From assembly GCA_024710445.1 (NCBI GenBank), contig JANJUT010000043.1, positions 1-20,747 of the forward strand: a DNA stretch of 20,747 bases, written 5' to 3'. Under the pieces are notes generated by a model. It saw only the letters and a program-made list of their open reading frames with translations. It had not been told where the DNA came from and searched no databases. A program made the position numbers and the translations under genes. This document shows positions 7,520-16,110 of this stretch, piece after piece. Every line of letters starts with the position of its first letter. Position 1 is the first letter of the stretch. This stretch comes from Thiobacillus sp. Lineage in GTDB: Bacteria > Pseudomonadota > Gammaproteobacteria > Burkholderiales > Thiobacillaceae.

Positions 7520-8440
7520 TTAACTCAGCCACGAGAACTCACCATGTATATCTTTTGCTAGAGCTACTGCACTGGACGTTTTGGGTGCTTGTGTTGCGAC
7601 GCACATCCGGCGCAATGCCCTTCGGTTATTGCGCCCTACTCGAGCTATGCGGGCTGCAACTACCGCCATCAAGCCACAACCAAACAACCACGACACTCCC
7701 GGCTCAGGAACCGCGCTGACATAAAACGCTTGCGTTGAACTGTACGAAGAATCAGCACCATACACGCCCTGCGAATACACCAATCCGCGCGCATCCCATG
7801 GAGCAAAGTAAGTCATTACGATCGACGAACCATCACTCTGATAGTTTAATTGCAGAAGATTGAGCCGCGCGCTGAACCCGGAATCCATCACAGGCGGCAA
7901 TTCCCCGGACAAGCTTCCCCTGTCGAAACCATACGGATCATACGTATACGTATCATACGTATCATACAATTGTCGATATGCGCCGCCTGCCAGCAAATCG
8001 GCAGTCGTCATAAACAAAGACAAGTCGCCACTTTGACCATAAAAACTTCCTGGAACAGGCGCTACCTTATCCAGGAATAGTGTCACAGGGTGCGCTGCCT
8101 CATCAGCACGATAAACGCTTTGGACCCGCATCCACAAATAACCATTGAACGCAGTTGTTATCTGTGTGGTGCTATCAACGTCATAATCGAAATAACCACG
8201 GGTCACCCCGGATGGTTGAGCCAGTTCGTATCTCATTAGCCAACCGCCAGGGTCCCGCCCGGATATCTGGAATGCACTCACACGGTCAAATTCGTATGCG
8301 CTCGAAAGATTGACGCTACAGGCCCCTGTCGCTACGCAGGATTGTATGGAGGCGGGAAGCTCGGAAACGCTTATCGCCTTGGCAGACAACGGAAACACAG
8401 ACAAACAAAACAAGACAGACGCTACCGGAAACGAACGCAT
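7520..8440 (-). CDS. Secreted PEP-CTERM protein with repeat-derived C-terminal tail
   Basis: A 306-residue exported protein. It has a signal peptide (MRSFPVASVLFCLSVFPLSAKA) and, near 244, VPEPGVSWLFGCGLMAVVAARIAR, the exosortase sorting signal: a PEP motif, a hydrophobic segment and basic residues. Such proteins are usually cleaved and attached to the surface or the exopolysaccharide matrix by an exosortase (XrtA/EpsH), not present here. A typical member ends a few residues after the basic cluster. This one continues for about 37 residues, the first 23 of which (VGRNNRRALRRMCVATQAP and on) are encoded by the 69-bp repeat. The repeat therefore seems to have replaced the original 3' end. A YDTYDTYTYDPYG low-complexity stretch lies mid-protein. 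I chose the ATG at 8440 because AAGGGGGGGG precedes it. Confidence 0.85.
   Translation of the reverse strand: MRSFPVASVLFCLSVFPLSAKAISVSELPASIQSCVATGACSVNLSSAYEFDRVSAFQISGRDPGGWLMRYELAQPSGVTRGYFDYDVDSTTQITTAFNGYLWMRVQSVYRADEAAHPVTLFLDKVAPVPGSFYGQSGDLSLFMTTADLLAGGAYRQLYDTYDTYTYDPYGFDRGSLSGELPPVMDSGFSARLNLLQLNYQSDGSSIVMTYFAPWDARGLVYSQGVYGADSSYSSTQAFYVSAVPEPGVSWLFGCGLMAVVAARIARVGRNNRRALRRMCVATQAPKTSSAVALAKDIHGEFSWLS
7571..7639. repeat. 69-bp direct repeat, copy 2, overlapping the PEP-CTERM gene
   Basis: The second copy of 6800-6868. It contains a perfect hairpin, GGCGCAAT (7609-7616) and ATTGCGCC (7628-7635), with an 11-base loop. It resembles widespread palindromic extragenic repeats. It is read as coding sequence for the tail of the PEP-CTERM protein. 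Confidence 0.95.
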
Positions 8441-8517
8441 ACCCCCCCCTTTTTTATTTACGCGACTTGGCGTTCTCCGGGGCACACTTCTCCGGCGCGC
8501 CTCTTGGTTTATTTATA

Positions 8518-9990
8518 CTATGCCGTCCCGCCCACCGTCAAACCGTCGATCCTGAGCGTCGGCTGCCCCACACCAACCGGCACGCTCTGGCCTTCCTTGC
8601 CACACGTCCCCACGCCCGAATCCATTTCCATGTCGTTGCCGATCATGCTGACGCGGGTCAGCACTTCGGGGCCGTTGCCGATCAGGGTGGCACCTTTGAC
8701 CGGATAGGTGATCTTGCCGTTTTCGATCATGTAGGCCTCGGCAGCGGAGAAGACGAACTTGCCGCTGGTGATGTCGACCTGGCCGCCGCCGAAGTTGACG
8801 GCGTAGAGACCGTTCTTCACGGAGGCGATGATTTCGTGGGGATGCTTGTCGCCGCCGAGCATGAGGGTGTTGGTCATGCGCGGCATGGTGAGATGTGCGT
8901 AGGACTCACGCCTGGCGTTGCCGGTGGTCGGCATGCCCATCAATCTCGCGTTCATCATGTCCTGCATGTAGCCGGTGAGGATGCCGTCTTCGATCAGGGT
9001 GGTGCGCTGGGTGGGGTTGCCTTCGTCGTCGATGTTGAGCGAGCCGCGGCGCAGCGGGATGGTGCCGTCGTCGATGACGGTGACGCCGGGTGCGGCGACG
9101 CGCTCGCCGATGCACCCGGAAAACGCCGAACTGCCCTTGCGGTTGAAATCGCCTTCGAGGCCATGGCCGATGGCTTCGTGCAGCAGGATGCCGGGCCAGC
9201 CGGCGCCGAGGACGACAGTCATGGTGCCGGCCGGTGCGGGGCGGGCGTCGAGGTTGACGCTGGCCTGGTGTACGGCCTGGCGCGCGTATTTCTCCAGAAC
9301 ATCATCAGTGAAATAACTGTAGTCGAAGCGACCGCCGCCGCCACCGCTGCCCTGCTCGCGGCGCCCGTCCTGCTCGGAGATCACCTGCAGCGACAGGCGC
9401 ACCAGCGGGCGCACGTCCGCCGCCAGATGGCCATCGGAGCGGGCGACGTAAATCACTTCGTATTCGGAGGCGAGACTGGCCATGACCTGGATGACGCGCG
9501 GGTCCATGGCGCGGGCTTTCTTTTCCAGGCGTTCCAGCAGGGTGACTTTGGCGGCATCGTCCAGGCTCGCCAGCGGATCGACCGCGTGATACAGCTGGCG
9601 GCCATCGGCGCGACGCGCCACGGCAATCTGCCGTTCCTGTCCGGCGCGCGCAATCGCGCGGGTGGCATCGGCGGCCGCACCCAATGCATCGAGGCTGATG
9701 TCGTCGGAATAGGCGAAGGCGGTTTTTTCACCGGAAATCGCGCGCACGCCGACGCCCTGGTCGATATTGAAGCTGCCGGATTTGACCTGGCCTTCTTCCA
9801 GGCTCCAGCCCTCGGAACGCGAATACTGGAAATACAGGTCCGCGTAATCGACGTCGTGCGTCAGCAACCGGCCGAACACCGGCGCCAGCTTGTCTGCGTC
9901 AAGACCGTTCGGTGCCAGCAGCGTGGCCTCTGCCGATTGAAACAACTGCTCGGCAGTCTGAATGGGGACGAATGCGTCGGTGGGGTTCAT
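8518..9990 (-). CDS. tldD: Metalloprotease TldD
   Basis: TldD forms a heterodimeric zinc protease with TldE/PmbA that trims unfolded peptides, for example in microcin and CcdA processing. The 490-residue product has the zinc site HEAIGH at 271-276 followed by GLEGD, as in the family. The N-terminal domain (YADLYFQYS...[10 protein letters not shown]) and the conserved C-terminal stretch [20 protein letters not shown]...IGNGPEVL...[21 protein letters not shown] are complete. I chose the ATG at 9990 because AGGA lies upstream and it leaves 19 bases after the preceding gene's stop; a longer in-frame start would overlap that gene. tldE is not in the window. The gene is last in the yhdP - nitrilase - tldD run. 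Confidence 0.97.
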   Translation of the reverse strand: MNPTDAFVPIQTAEQLFQSAEATLLAPNGLDADKLAPVFGRLLTHDVDYADLYFQYSRSEGWSLEEGQVKSGSFNIDQGVGVRAISGEKTAFAYSDDISLDALGAAADATRAIARAGQERQIAVARRADGRQLYHAVDPLASLDDAAKVTLLERLEKKARAMDPRVIQVMASLASEYEVIYVARSDGHLAADVRPLVRLSLQVISEQDGRREQGSGGGGGRFDYSYFTDDVLEKYARQAVHQASVNLDARPAPAGTMTVVLGAGWPGILLHEAIGHGLEGDFNRKGSSAFSGCIGERVAAPGVTVIDDGTIPLRRGSLNIDDEGNPTQRTTLIEDGILTGYMQDMMNARLMGMPTTGNARRESYAHLTMPRMTNTLMLGGDKHPHEIIASVKNGLYAVNFGGGQVDITSGKFVFSAAEAYMIENGKITYPVKGATLIGNGPEVLTRVSMIGNDMEMDSGVGTCGKEGQSVPVGVGQPTLRIDGLTVGGTA

Positions 9991-10009
9991 GGCTGGTTCC
10001 TGATGCGTG

Positions 10010-10972
10010 TTACTTGGTTGACTCGCCCCCATGCGGGGACAAGCGCTTGGCTACGGTGCGGCGCTCGATCACATCGACCGCGATTTCCTGACATTGAATG
10101 ATGCGGTGCTTGAGCGCGGGCAGGCTCTTGCGCAGGCTGGCCTGGTAGGCCGGATTGATGTTGGCGATGGCCACGCCCGAGCCGCGCGACAGGCGCTCGA
10201 GCACCACGCCCCACGGGTCGACAATCATGCTGTCGCCGTGGGTTTCGCGGCCGGACAAATGGTAGCCGCCCTGCGCCGGAGCGATCACGTAGGCCAGGTT
10301 TTCGATTGCGCGCGCACGGATCAGCGTCTCGAAATGCGCACGGCCGGTGGTGGCGGTGAACGCCGACGGCACCATGATGATGTCGACGTCGGGCATGGCG
10401 CGATACAGTTCGGGAAAGCGCAGGTCATAACAGATCGACAGGCCGATGCGGCCAAACGGGCTGTTGATCACCACGACCTTGTCGCCCGGTTCGATCAGAT
10501 TGGCCTCCTGGTACTGCTCATTGCCGAGATTGAGGCCGAACAGGTGAATCTTGTCATAGCGTGCGACCTGCTTGCCGCGGTCGTCATAGACCAGGCAGCT
10601 GTTGCGCACCTTGTTCGCCGCCCCCGCTTCCAGCGGTACCGAACCGCCTATCAGCCAGATGTGATGCTTTTTGGCCATGCGCGACAGAAAGGTCTGGATC
10701 GGGCCGGATCCTTCCGCTTCGCGCACCTTCACCACGTCGGCATCTTTCATGGCCATGATGCAGAAAAATTCCGGCAATGCGACCAGACGCGCACCGGCAT
10801 CGACAGCCAGTTCGATCAGCTGTTCGGCCTCGGCCAGGTTGGCCGATACGTTGGGGCCGGAGGCCATCTGGATTGCCGCCACGCGAACCGTGTCAGGCTG
10901 GGAAGCGATTTTCTTGACGGCTGCGCCTTTGGGGCGAGCCACAGAAGATTTAGCGATTTTTTTCGTCGTCAT
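10010..10972 (-). CDS. Carbon-nitrogen hydrolase (Nit1/Nit2-like, nitrilase superfamily)
   Basis: A cytoplasmic amidase of the nitrilase superfamily. The Glu-Lys-Cys triad is E68 (LPEFF), K141 (YDKIHLFG) and C181 ([13 protein letters not shown] context, written here as [10 protein letters not shown]). The LFG and RFPELYR motifs fit the Nit1 branch, whose characterised members hydrolyse deaminated glutathione; the exact substrate is inferred. The product is 320 residues, longer than the usual 270-280, because it begins with a Lys/Ala-rich stretch ([21 protein letters not shown]) before the catalytic domain starts at about residue 28. The ATG at 10972 is 13 bases after the yhdP stop, so the two genes are probably co-transcribed, and tldD follows. 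Confidence 0.95.
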   Translation of the reverse strand: MTTKKIAKSSVARPKGAAVKKIASQPDTVRVAAIQMASGPNVSANLAEAEQLIELAVDAGARLVALPEFFCIMAMKDADVVKVREAEGSGPIQTFLSRMAKKHHIWLIGGSVPLEAGAANKVRNSCLVYDDRGKQVARYDKIHLFGLNLGNEQYQEANLIEPGDKVVVINSPFGRIGLSICYDLRFPELYRAMPDVDIIMVPSAFTATTGRAHFETLIRARAIENLAYVIAPAQGGYHLSGRETHGDSMIVDPWGVVLERLSRGSGVAIANINPAYQASLRKSLPALKHRIIQCQEIAVDVIERRTVAKRLSPHGGESTK

Positions 10973-10985
10973 GTGAATTCCACTA

Positions 10986-13900
10986 TCAGGGTTCGGTCAC
11001 CTGGGTTTCTGCTTTAGGCTTGGTTTTGGTCAGTTTCTTTACGTCAGGCGCCAGCCACGATCCCGTTACCATGTACTCCTTGCTGATGGCTTCTTCAAAC
11101 GGATCCCGCAGCAGTTTTTGCGCCGCCAGCGCGCCCACGCCTGCCAATGGCCCGCCGATCAAGGCACCTGCCACAGCCACGCTCTCGGACAGTTTCGGGA
11201 TTACCTTCACGCGCAACTGCACGGATTCCTGATTGAGATCTGCCAGCCCGGACATGTTGACCTTGGCTGACGGGCCGCGCATCTTGAAATCGTCGCTGTA
11301 CACCACACCGCGTGCAACGCGCAAAGTGGCACCGATACTGTCGAAGGCGTAGCCTTCGTTGAAGATATCACGGAAATCGAAGTTCAGCCGCCGTGGCAGC
11401 GATTGCAGGCTCAGCACGCCGAGCAGCTTGCCCACCCCCGGGTCGACCTTGAGGAACTGCCCGGTCTGCGCCTTGAAGTCGAGCTGCCCGGCCAGCGTGC
11501 CAAACGCAAAATCAGCCGGCGACCCCTCCCAGGTGGCGTTGCCTTCTATGTCCGCACTACCGCGTTTGAGCGTGTCAGGGAAGCCAAACCGGGTCAGGAA
11601 CTTGCCTGCATCCAGCACGCTCAGGCTCAGATCCGCGCGGGTTTCGCTGATGCCACTGTCGCGCCACAGACCGCTCATGCGGAACACGCTATCGGGATGG
11701 GACAACTGCAAGCTCTCGATCATCAACCCTTGCGGCGCACCGCGTGCCACGGCTTCCAGGCGTCCCATTGCGCGTTCCTGCAGACGGAAATCCTCCACCG
11801 TCAAATCGAGCAGCGGGAAATCCGCTGCCTTCATGTTCGTTCCGTTGGCCACACCGGGTGCGGATGCCGGGGCTACATCGGGGATCGTCAACTGCCTGAA
11901 TTGCGCGGACACACGGGCCGGCTGATCCCTAAGGGACTCCGATCCACTACGGGCTGAAGCCCCTGTGGAATCGTATGCCCCCGCCGGACGATACGTCAGC
12001 ACGCCATTCATCTCCCGTCCGCTGATTTGCGTGCGCAACAGGCCACCACGGGTTCTGCCTTGCAAAGACACATCCTGATAGCGCCGCCCCATCAAATCGA
12101 AAGCATCGAAGTTCAGGTCGATCGACGACAACGACATGCCATCCCCGCCATCGCTACGCCCTCCGGGCACCAATGCCATCCATCCGGTTATATCCAGGCC
12201 GCTGCCACTGCCGGCCAGGCGCAAACCGGGTTCGCCCGGCATCACGGCATATCCGCCAAAGCGAATTTCACCTTTTGAAAATCCCCTATCCGGCGTGCTG
12301 CGCCACACCGCACCCACCGTTTTCCCCAGCCTGACTTCATGTTGCTTGCCGTTGGCCTGCGGTTGGCTGGTAAACCATAACGGCAGCGCCTGTGCTGCCG
12401 GCTTGGCCAACGGTGCCGGCAAACTCGAAGCCAGCCCGACCAGGTCAGACTCGATATGCACGCGTTCGCCTGCCGTCTCCAGATCGATCTGGCCGCGCCA
12501 CGCAGCCTGGCCCGACAGACGCTTGTCCCATGCCGTGCCGAGCCAGGCGATCAGACCATCAGCCGTCGCCCGCCCTTGCGCCAGAATCCGCACCTGGCCA
12601 TTGGTCGTCGCCGTGTCGACGCGAAGCGGTCCCCCCAAAAACTGGGCGCTCAGGTTTTTTGCCGTCAGACTTTCCTGAGTGAAATCGATGTCGCCCCGTA
12701 TCGGCTCAAGTCGCGGCAATCCGGACAAATTGGCCGCGTTGCCCTGAAATGACAGTTTTCCATCCAAGGTGGTGTCATGACTGTGGTGCAACGGCACCTG
12801 CATTTGCAATGCGAGTTGCATCGGTCCGCCCCCCTCCAGTGCGGTGGTCAGTCCGCGCAAGCGGTCGCCCACCGGGCTGGCGTTGGCGAAGCGAATGAAA
12901 TCCTGGAATGGCCCATTTGCACGCCCGTCTATGTGCAACTGCTCATCGTGATGCAGCAAATCCGGAATGACGGCCTTGACGGCAGACAGCGACACGCCAT
13001 AAATCCTGGCCTGATCCGATGTCACCTCCATCACTTTGTCCCTGAACACCATGCGCGCCTGGATGCCCTCGATACGCGGCCACCCCGACACATAATCAAT
13101 CACCGCATCCTTGATCCGCGCATCGACGACAAATCGCCCGCCCCCCTGATCAAACGGAAATTTTGTCAGGTCGCCCTGCAAGGTCAACAGCACATTATCG
13201 GAATAGCCTGAGACAACGGCATCCCGGGTCCAGTTGACGGTCCTGTCGCCAATCTTTTTCGGCAGATAACGGTAGACAGCGGTGCCGTCCGCACGCGTCA
13301 GGTGCGCACTCAAATCGATCACACCCGGATGGCCGGCGATCGCCTCGTAGCTGCCCTTGGCCGTGCCGGCGGCATCACGATTGGAAAATACAGCCTCATC
13401 CAGAATCAGCAGGCGCCCACGCGTGGTTTTCTTCCAGCCGCCACGCGCCCGAATTGCGTCCAGATCAAACACGGGTTCCCGAAAAAGCACAGGTAAATTG
13501 ATGGCCGCCTGCTTCGACGCAATCTCGAACACACCCGCCCGGTAATCGCCTTCAATGCGTCCGGACAGATTGCTCAAACCGGGTTGACGGTCGACCGCCG
13601 TCACCCCCACCCCGGAGAAGCGGCTGGCCACCTTGAAATTGTCCAGCCCCGGTTGCGTCCCGGTCCAGCGAAACGTCAAGCTGTCCAGGCGTCCCTGCGG
13701 CTTCAGTATCTGCAGACGCGAGCGCAAGGCATCCTCCATGGGCAGGCTCGGCAGCATCGATTCCCACCCGCTCAGACTGAGTGCGCGCGCGGTGATTTCG
13801 TGACCCGCTGTGCCCCAGGCCAGCCCCATATCAAACGGCGCACCCAGGGCCGAACCCGATCGCGCCACGCGCAGGTTTTCAAACGCCATGCGCTGACCTT

Positions 13901-14837
13901 CTGCATGGCCCTGCCACACGGCCTGACCACGTACCCGGTCCAGACGAAGCGCCGGCAAACCCTCCCCCAGCACGGTTTCAATTGCCCGCAAATCCAGTCC
14001 CGCCCTGATTTCTGATAACGCGCCCTGCGTCACGCTAAAGTTCACGTGCAGCGCGCCCCACCCCTGATGTGGCTGATACGGCAACTGCAGCCAGGGGGCC
14101 AGACGGGGAAAGGACACCCCAGCCACCTTTGTCTCGATCACGCCGCTCCAGGTTTTGATATCGTCCACGTCACGCGCAGTCAACTCTGCCTCGATTGTCA
14201 GCGGACGCGCCACACCAGCCGGCGGTATCGCATGCAGCTTCAGATTGTGTGTTCGACGCGCATTGATCAGGGTCAAGTCGACCGCCTCCAGCATCAGTGG
14301 CGGCGCATCGCGCACTTCATCCAGCCAGTTGAGTGTGGCCGTTCCGACATGTACGCGGCCCTGGCGCAACAGCCAGCTGGAAAACCCGCTGTCGGGGTCG
14401 GCTGGATTCACCGGTATGCCGCCGACATAAAAATGCTTGTCGCGCGCACGCCGTACGTCCAGAGTCAGTCCCTGCAACTCGATACGGGTAAAGCGCGGCT
14501 CCAGAAACAGCAGTGAGCGCCAGGCAAACGTGGCATCGACTTCGGGCAAATTCAGTGCCAGTCGATCCTGCTTGTCGTACAGACGCACGCCCTGCAGACG
14601 AAATGCCGGGCTCGCCTGTTGCCACGCCCCTGTTACGGACTCGATTGTCACGCGCTGCCCCAGCGCACGCGACATCAGATTCGCCACGGTTTCCCGATGC
14701 TCGGCGATATTGGGCAACACCCAGAAAAACATCCATGCAGCCGCGACCGTAAAACCCACCGCACCCAATGCGACCAGCGCGGCCAACCAGCGCGACGCGC
14801 GACGCATAAAAAGAGTGAGGGCGGGAGAAACGGTCAT
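10986..14837 (-). CDS. yhdP: YhdP family AsmA-like envelope protein
   Basis: YhdP belongs to the AsmA-like bridge proteins that span the periplasm and help move phospholipids between inner and outer membrane. The product is 1283 residues, the usual size of about 1270-1300. One N-terminal transmembrane anchor lies at about 15-40 (WLAALVALGAVGFTVAAAWMFFWVL). A long beta-rich body follows, with the family's opening RVTIESVTGAWQQASPAFRLQGVRLYD and the C-terminal segment GKLLGVLSLQSLPRRLNFDFRDIFNEGYAFD...GLADLNQESVQLRVKVIPKLS, then a final hydrophobic AGALIGGPLAGVGALAAQKLL. The ATG at 14837 is preferred over a GTG two codons earlier; neither has a clear Shine-Dalgarno, and an ATG at 14807 is also possible. 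It heads the run into the nitrilase-like gene and tldD, an arrangement common in betaproteobacteria. Confidence 0.95.
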   Translation of the reverse strand: MTVSPALTLFMRRASRWLAALVALGAVGFTVAAAWMFFWVLPNIAEHRETVANLMSRALGQRVTIESVTGAWQQASPAFRLQGVRLYDKQDRLALNLPEVDATFAWRSLLFLEPRFTRIELQGLTLDVRRARDKHFYVGGIPVNPADPDSGFSSWLLRQGRVHVGTATLNWLDEVRDAPPLMLEAVDLTLINARRTHNLKLHAIPPAGVARPLTIEAELTARDVDDIKTWSGVIETKVAGVSFPRLAPWLQLPYQPHQGWGALHVNFSVTQGALSEIRAGLDLRAIETVLGEGLPALRLDRVRGQAVWQGHAEGQRMAFENLRVARSGSALGAPFDMGLAWGTAGHEITARALSLSGWESMLPSLPMEDALRSRLQILKPQGRLDSLTFRWTGTQPGLDNFKVASRFSGVGVTAVDRQPGLSNLSGRIEGDYRAGVFEIASKQAAINLPVLFREPVFDLDAIRARGGWKKTTRGRLLILDEAVFSNRDAAGTAKGSYEAIAGHPGVIDLSAHLTRADGTAVYRYLPKKIGDRTVNWTRDAVVSGYSDNVLLTLQGDLTKFPFDQGGGRFVVDARIKDAVIDYVSGWPRIEGIQARMVFRDKVMEVTSDQARIYGVSLSAVKAVIPDLLHHDEQLHIDGRANGPFQDFIRFANASPVGDRLRGLTTALEGGGPMQLALQMQVPLHHSHDTTLDGKLSFQGNAANLSGLPRLEPIRGDIDFTQESLTAKNLSAQFLGGPLRVDTATTNGQVRILAQGRATADGLIAWLGTAWDKRLSGQAAWRGQIDLETAGERVHIESDLVGLASSLPAPLAKPAAQALPLWFTSQPQANGKQHEVRLGKTVGAVWRSTPDRGFSKGEIRFGGYAVMPGEPGLRLAGSGSGLDITGWMALVPGGRSDGGDGMSLSSIDLNFDAFDLMGRRYQDVSLQGRTRGGLLRTQISGREMNGVLTYRPAGAYDSTGASARSGSESLRDQPARVSAQFRQLTIPDVAPASAPGVANGTNMKAADFPLLDLTVEDFRLQERAMGRLEAVARGAPQGLMIESLQLSHPDSVFRMSGLWRDSGISETRADLSLSVLDAGKFLTRFGFPDTLKRGSADIEGNATWEGSPADFAFGTLAGQLDFKAQTGQFLKVDPGVGKLLGVLSLQSLPRRLNFDFRDIFNEGYAFDSIGATLRVARGVVYSDDFKMRGPSAKVNMSGLADLNQESVQLRVKVIPKLSESVAVAGALIGGPLAGVGALAAQKLLRDPFEEAISKEYMVTGSWLAPDVKKLTKTKPKAETQVTEP

Positions 14838-14915
14838 AAACACGGTGGCTCGAATCCTTTAATTCTATGCGTTTGCCGACCTCCGCGGCGGCATGGGCGG
14901 GTAATTTCTTGTAAT

Positions 14916-15314
14916 CTACTCGTTGGTAAAACGATGAATCTGTCGGCGGTCACGTTTGGTCGGGCGGCCCTTGATCTCCGCCGCCGGGTTGCTTGCCAGT
15001 TTGCGCTCACTTACCTGTTGTTGGCGACGCGCATGACTGGCAGGGTCTTCCTCATACAAAAGCTGCGCAACGGGGGCCGGCCCACGATGCAGGGACAGCG
15101 CCCGCACGGTCAATACCCAGTCGAAGTCGCCGATATGGATCATCAACCGATCCCCTGGCTTGACCTCCCGTGCAGGTTTAACGCGCTCGCTATTGAGTTT
15201 CACCTGGCCATGATCGATTGCCTGGGTGGCCAGACTACGGGTTTTGAAGAAGCGCGCTGCCCATAGCCACTTGTCGAGCCGCATACCAGTAAGCAGGGTG
15301 GGATCAGGTGGCAT
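14916..15314 (-). CDS. hslR: Heat-shock S4-domain RNA-binding protein HslR (Hsp15)
   Basis: Hsp15 binds stalled 50S subunits that carry a nascent chain and helps recycle them after heat shock. The 132-residue product matches the family length of about 133. An S4 RNA-binding domain is visible from residue 11: MRLDKWLWAARFFKTRSLAT, then AIDHGQVKLNSERVKPAREVKPGD. A basic C-terminal tail ends in KGRPTKRDRRQIHRF. I kept the ATG at 15314, with GAG nine bases upstream; the internal ATG at 15284 (MRLDKW) is a possible alternative start. It is divergent from the FMN reductase gene across a 161-base intergenic region. Confidence 0.95.
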   Translation of the reverse strand: MPPDPTLLTGMRLDKWLWAARFFKTRSLATQAIDHGQVKLNSERVKPAREVKPGDRLMIHIGDFDWVLTVRALSLHRGPAPVAQLLYEEDPASHARRQQQVSERKLASNPAAEIKGRPTKRDRRQIHRFTNE

Positions 15315-15391
15315 TGTGCATTCTCAAAGTAGTTGACCAGGGCAATGAAAGATACGTTCCTGATTGTGCCGGGATTATGGGAACGAAACCA

Positions 15392-15408
15392 TGCCACACG
15401 GTGTGGCA
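15392..15408. promoter_or_regulatory. 17-bp perfect palindrome, candidate operator
   Basis: TGCCACAC-G-GTGTGGCA lies in the divergent hslR/FMN reductase intergenic region, 68 bases upstream of the reductase ATG. It is followed by TACAAT at 15444-15449, a possible -10 element without a good -35 partner. An operator for a dimeric regulator is inferred; the regulator is unknown. Confidence 0.4.
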
Positions 15409-15475
15409 ATGCGGACGCAACATAAGCGTTAACACGCCTTGGGTACAATGGCTGGTTTTCATGCAAGGAAACCTC

Positions 15476-16051
15476 ATGCCCAAAATCCTCGCTTTTTCAG
15501 GCAGCATTCGCCGCGATTCATGGAACCGCAAACTCATTCAGGCTGCGGTGGACGCCACCCGCGCCGCAGGCGGCGACGTTACCCTGATCGACCTGGCGGA
15601 CTACCCGCTGCCCATCTACAACGGCGATCTGGAAGACAAGGAAGGTCTGCCAGACAACGCCCTGCGCCTCAAGGCCCTGTTCAAGGAACATGATGCCCTG
15701 TTGATTTCCAGTCCGGAGTACAACAGCTCGATCCCACCGTTGCTGAAAAACACGATCGACTGGGTGACCCGTGAATGGCAAGGTGAATCAGGGCTGGTCC
15801 CCTACCAGAACAAGGTGGCCGCCATCATGAGCGCATCACCCGGATCACTCGGCGGCATGCGGATGCTGCCGCATCTGCGTCAAATCCTGAATGCACTCGG
15901 CGTGCTGGTGCTGCCCGGCCAGTTCGCCCTGGCCCATGCCGACACGGCTTTCGATGCGGAAAATGGCGCACTGCAATCGCCTGAACGCCTCCACGCTCTG
16001 GTGCTGGAACTGGTGACCACCCTGGTGGCGCTTGCGCCAGCCAGAAAATAA
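15476..16051 (+). CDS. NADPH-dependent FMN reductase family protein (ChrR/YieF-like)
   Basis: A 191-residue flavodoxin-fold oxidoreductase that uses NAD(P)H and FMN to reduce quinones, azo compounds or metals such as chromate. The FMN phosphate-binding loop is SGSIRRDSWNRKL at about 8-20. The second family motif, SPEYNSSIPPLLKNTIDW, is complete, as is the SASPGSLGGMRMLPHLRQIL segment that contacts flavin and the dimer partner. AAGGAA lies six bases before the ATG at 15476; an ATG five codons earlier would place the Shine-Dalgarno inside the gene. It is a single-gene unit that converges with the protease gene. The physiological substrate cannot be inferred from the sequence. Confidence 0.93.
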   Translation: MPKILAFSGSIRRDSWNRKLIQAAVDATRAAGGDVTLIDLADYPLPIYNGDLEDKEGLPDNALRLKALFKEHDALLISSPEYNSSIPPLLKNTIDWVTREWQGESGLVPYQNKVAAIMSASPGSLGGMRMLPHLRQILNALGVLVLPGQFALAHADTAFDAENGALQSPERLHALVLELVTTLVALAPARK

Positions 16052-16058
16052 ACCCCGT

Positions 16059-16082
16059 AAAAAAAAGCGCCCCGAAGGGCGC
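16059..16082 (-). terminator. Rho-independent terminator of the S8 protease gene
   Basis: On the minus strand GCGCCC-TTCG-GGGCGC is followed by eight T. The perfect 6-bp stem has a stable TTCG loop. It lies 29 bases after the protease stop. The plus side has no T-tract, so it should not end the FMN reductase transcript efficiently. Confidence 0.93.
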
Positions 16083-16110
16083 CAGCTGCTGCAGAGCAGG
16101 GCGAAATTGC

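Noticed and set aside
7500..7571. A second cassette with its own gene ending at site A
   Set aside because: The PEP-CTERM stop is 14 bases from site A, but that gene is large, has a signal peptide and repeat-derived tail, and no attC-like site lies at its 5' end, so calling it a cassette is not supported.
7935..7985. ATACGTATCATACGTATC repeat as a regulatory array
   Set aside because: It lies inside the PEP-CTERM coding frame and encodes a YDTYDTYTYDPYG low-complexity stretch; no independent signal.
8467..10101. 544-codon open frame on the plus strand
   Set aside because: It is antisense to tldD, its composition (His, Gly, Asp, Val-rich) is that of a reverse-strand shadow, and tldD has full family motifs.
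10031..11017. 328-codon open frame on the plus strand
   Set aside because: It is antisense to the nitrilase-like gene, which has an intact Glu-Lys-Cys triad; no recognisable domain in the opposite reading.
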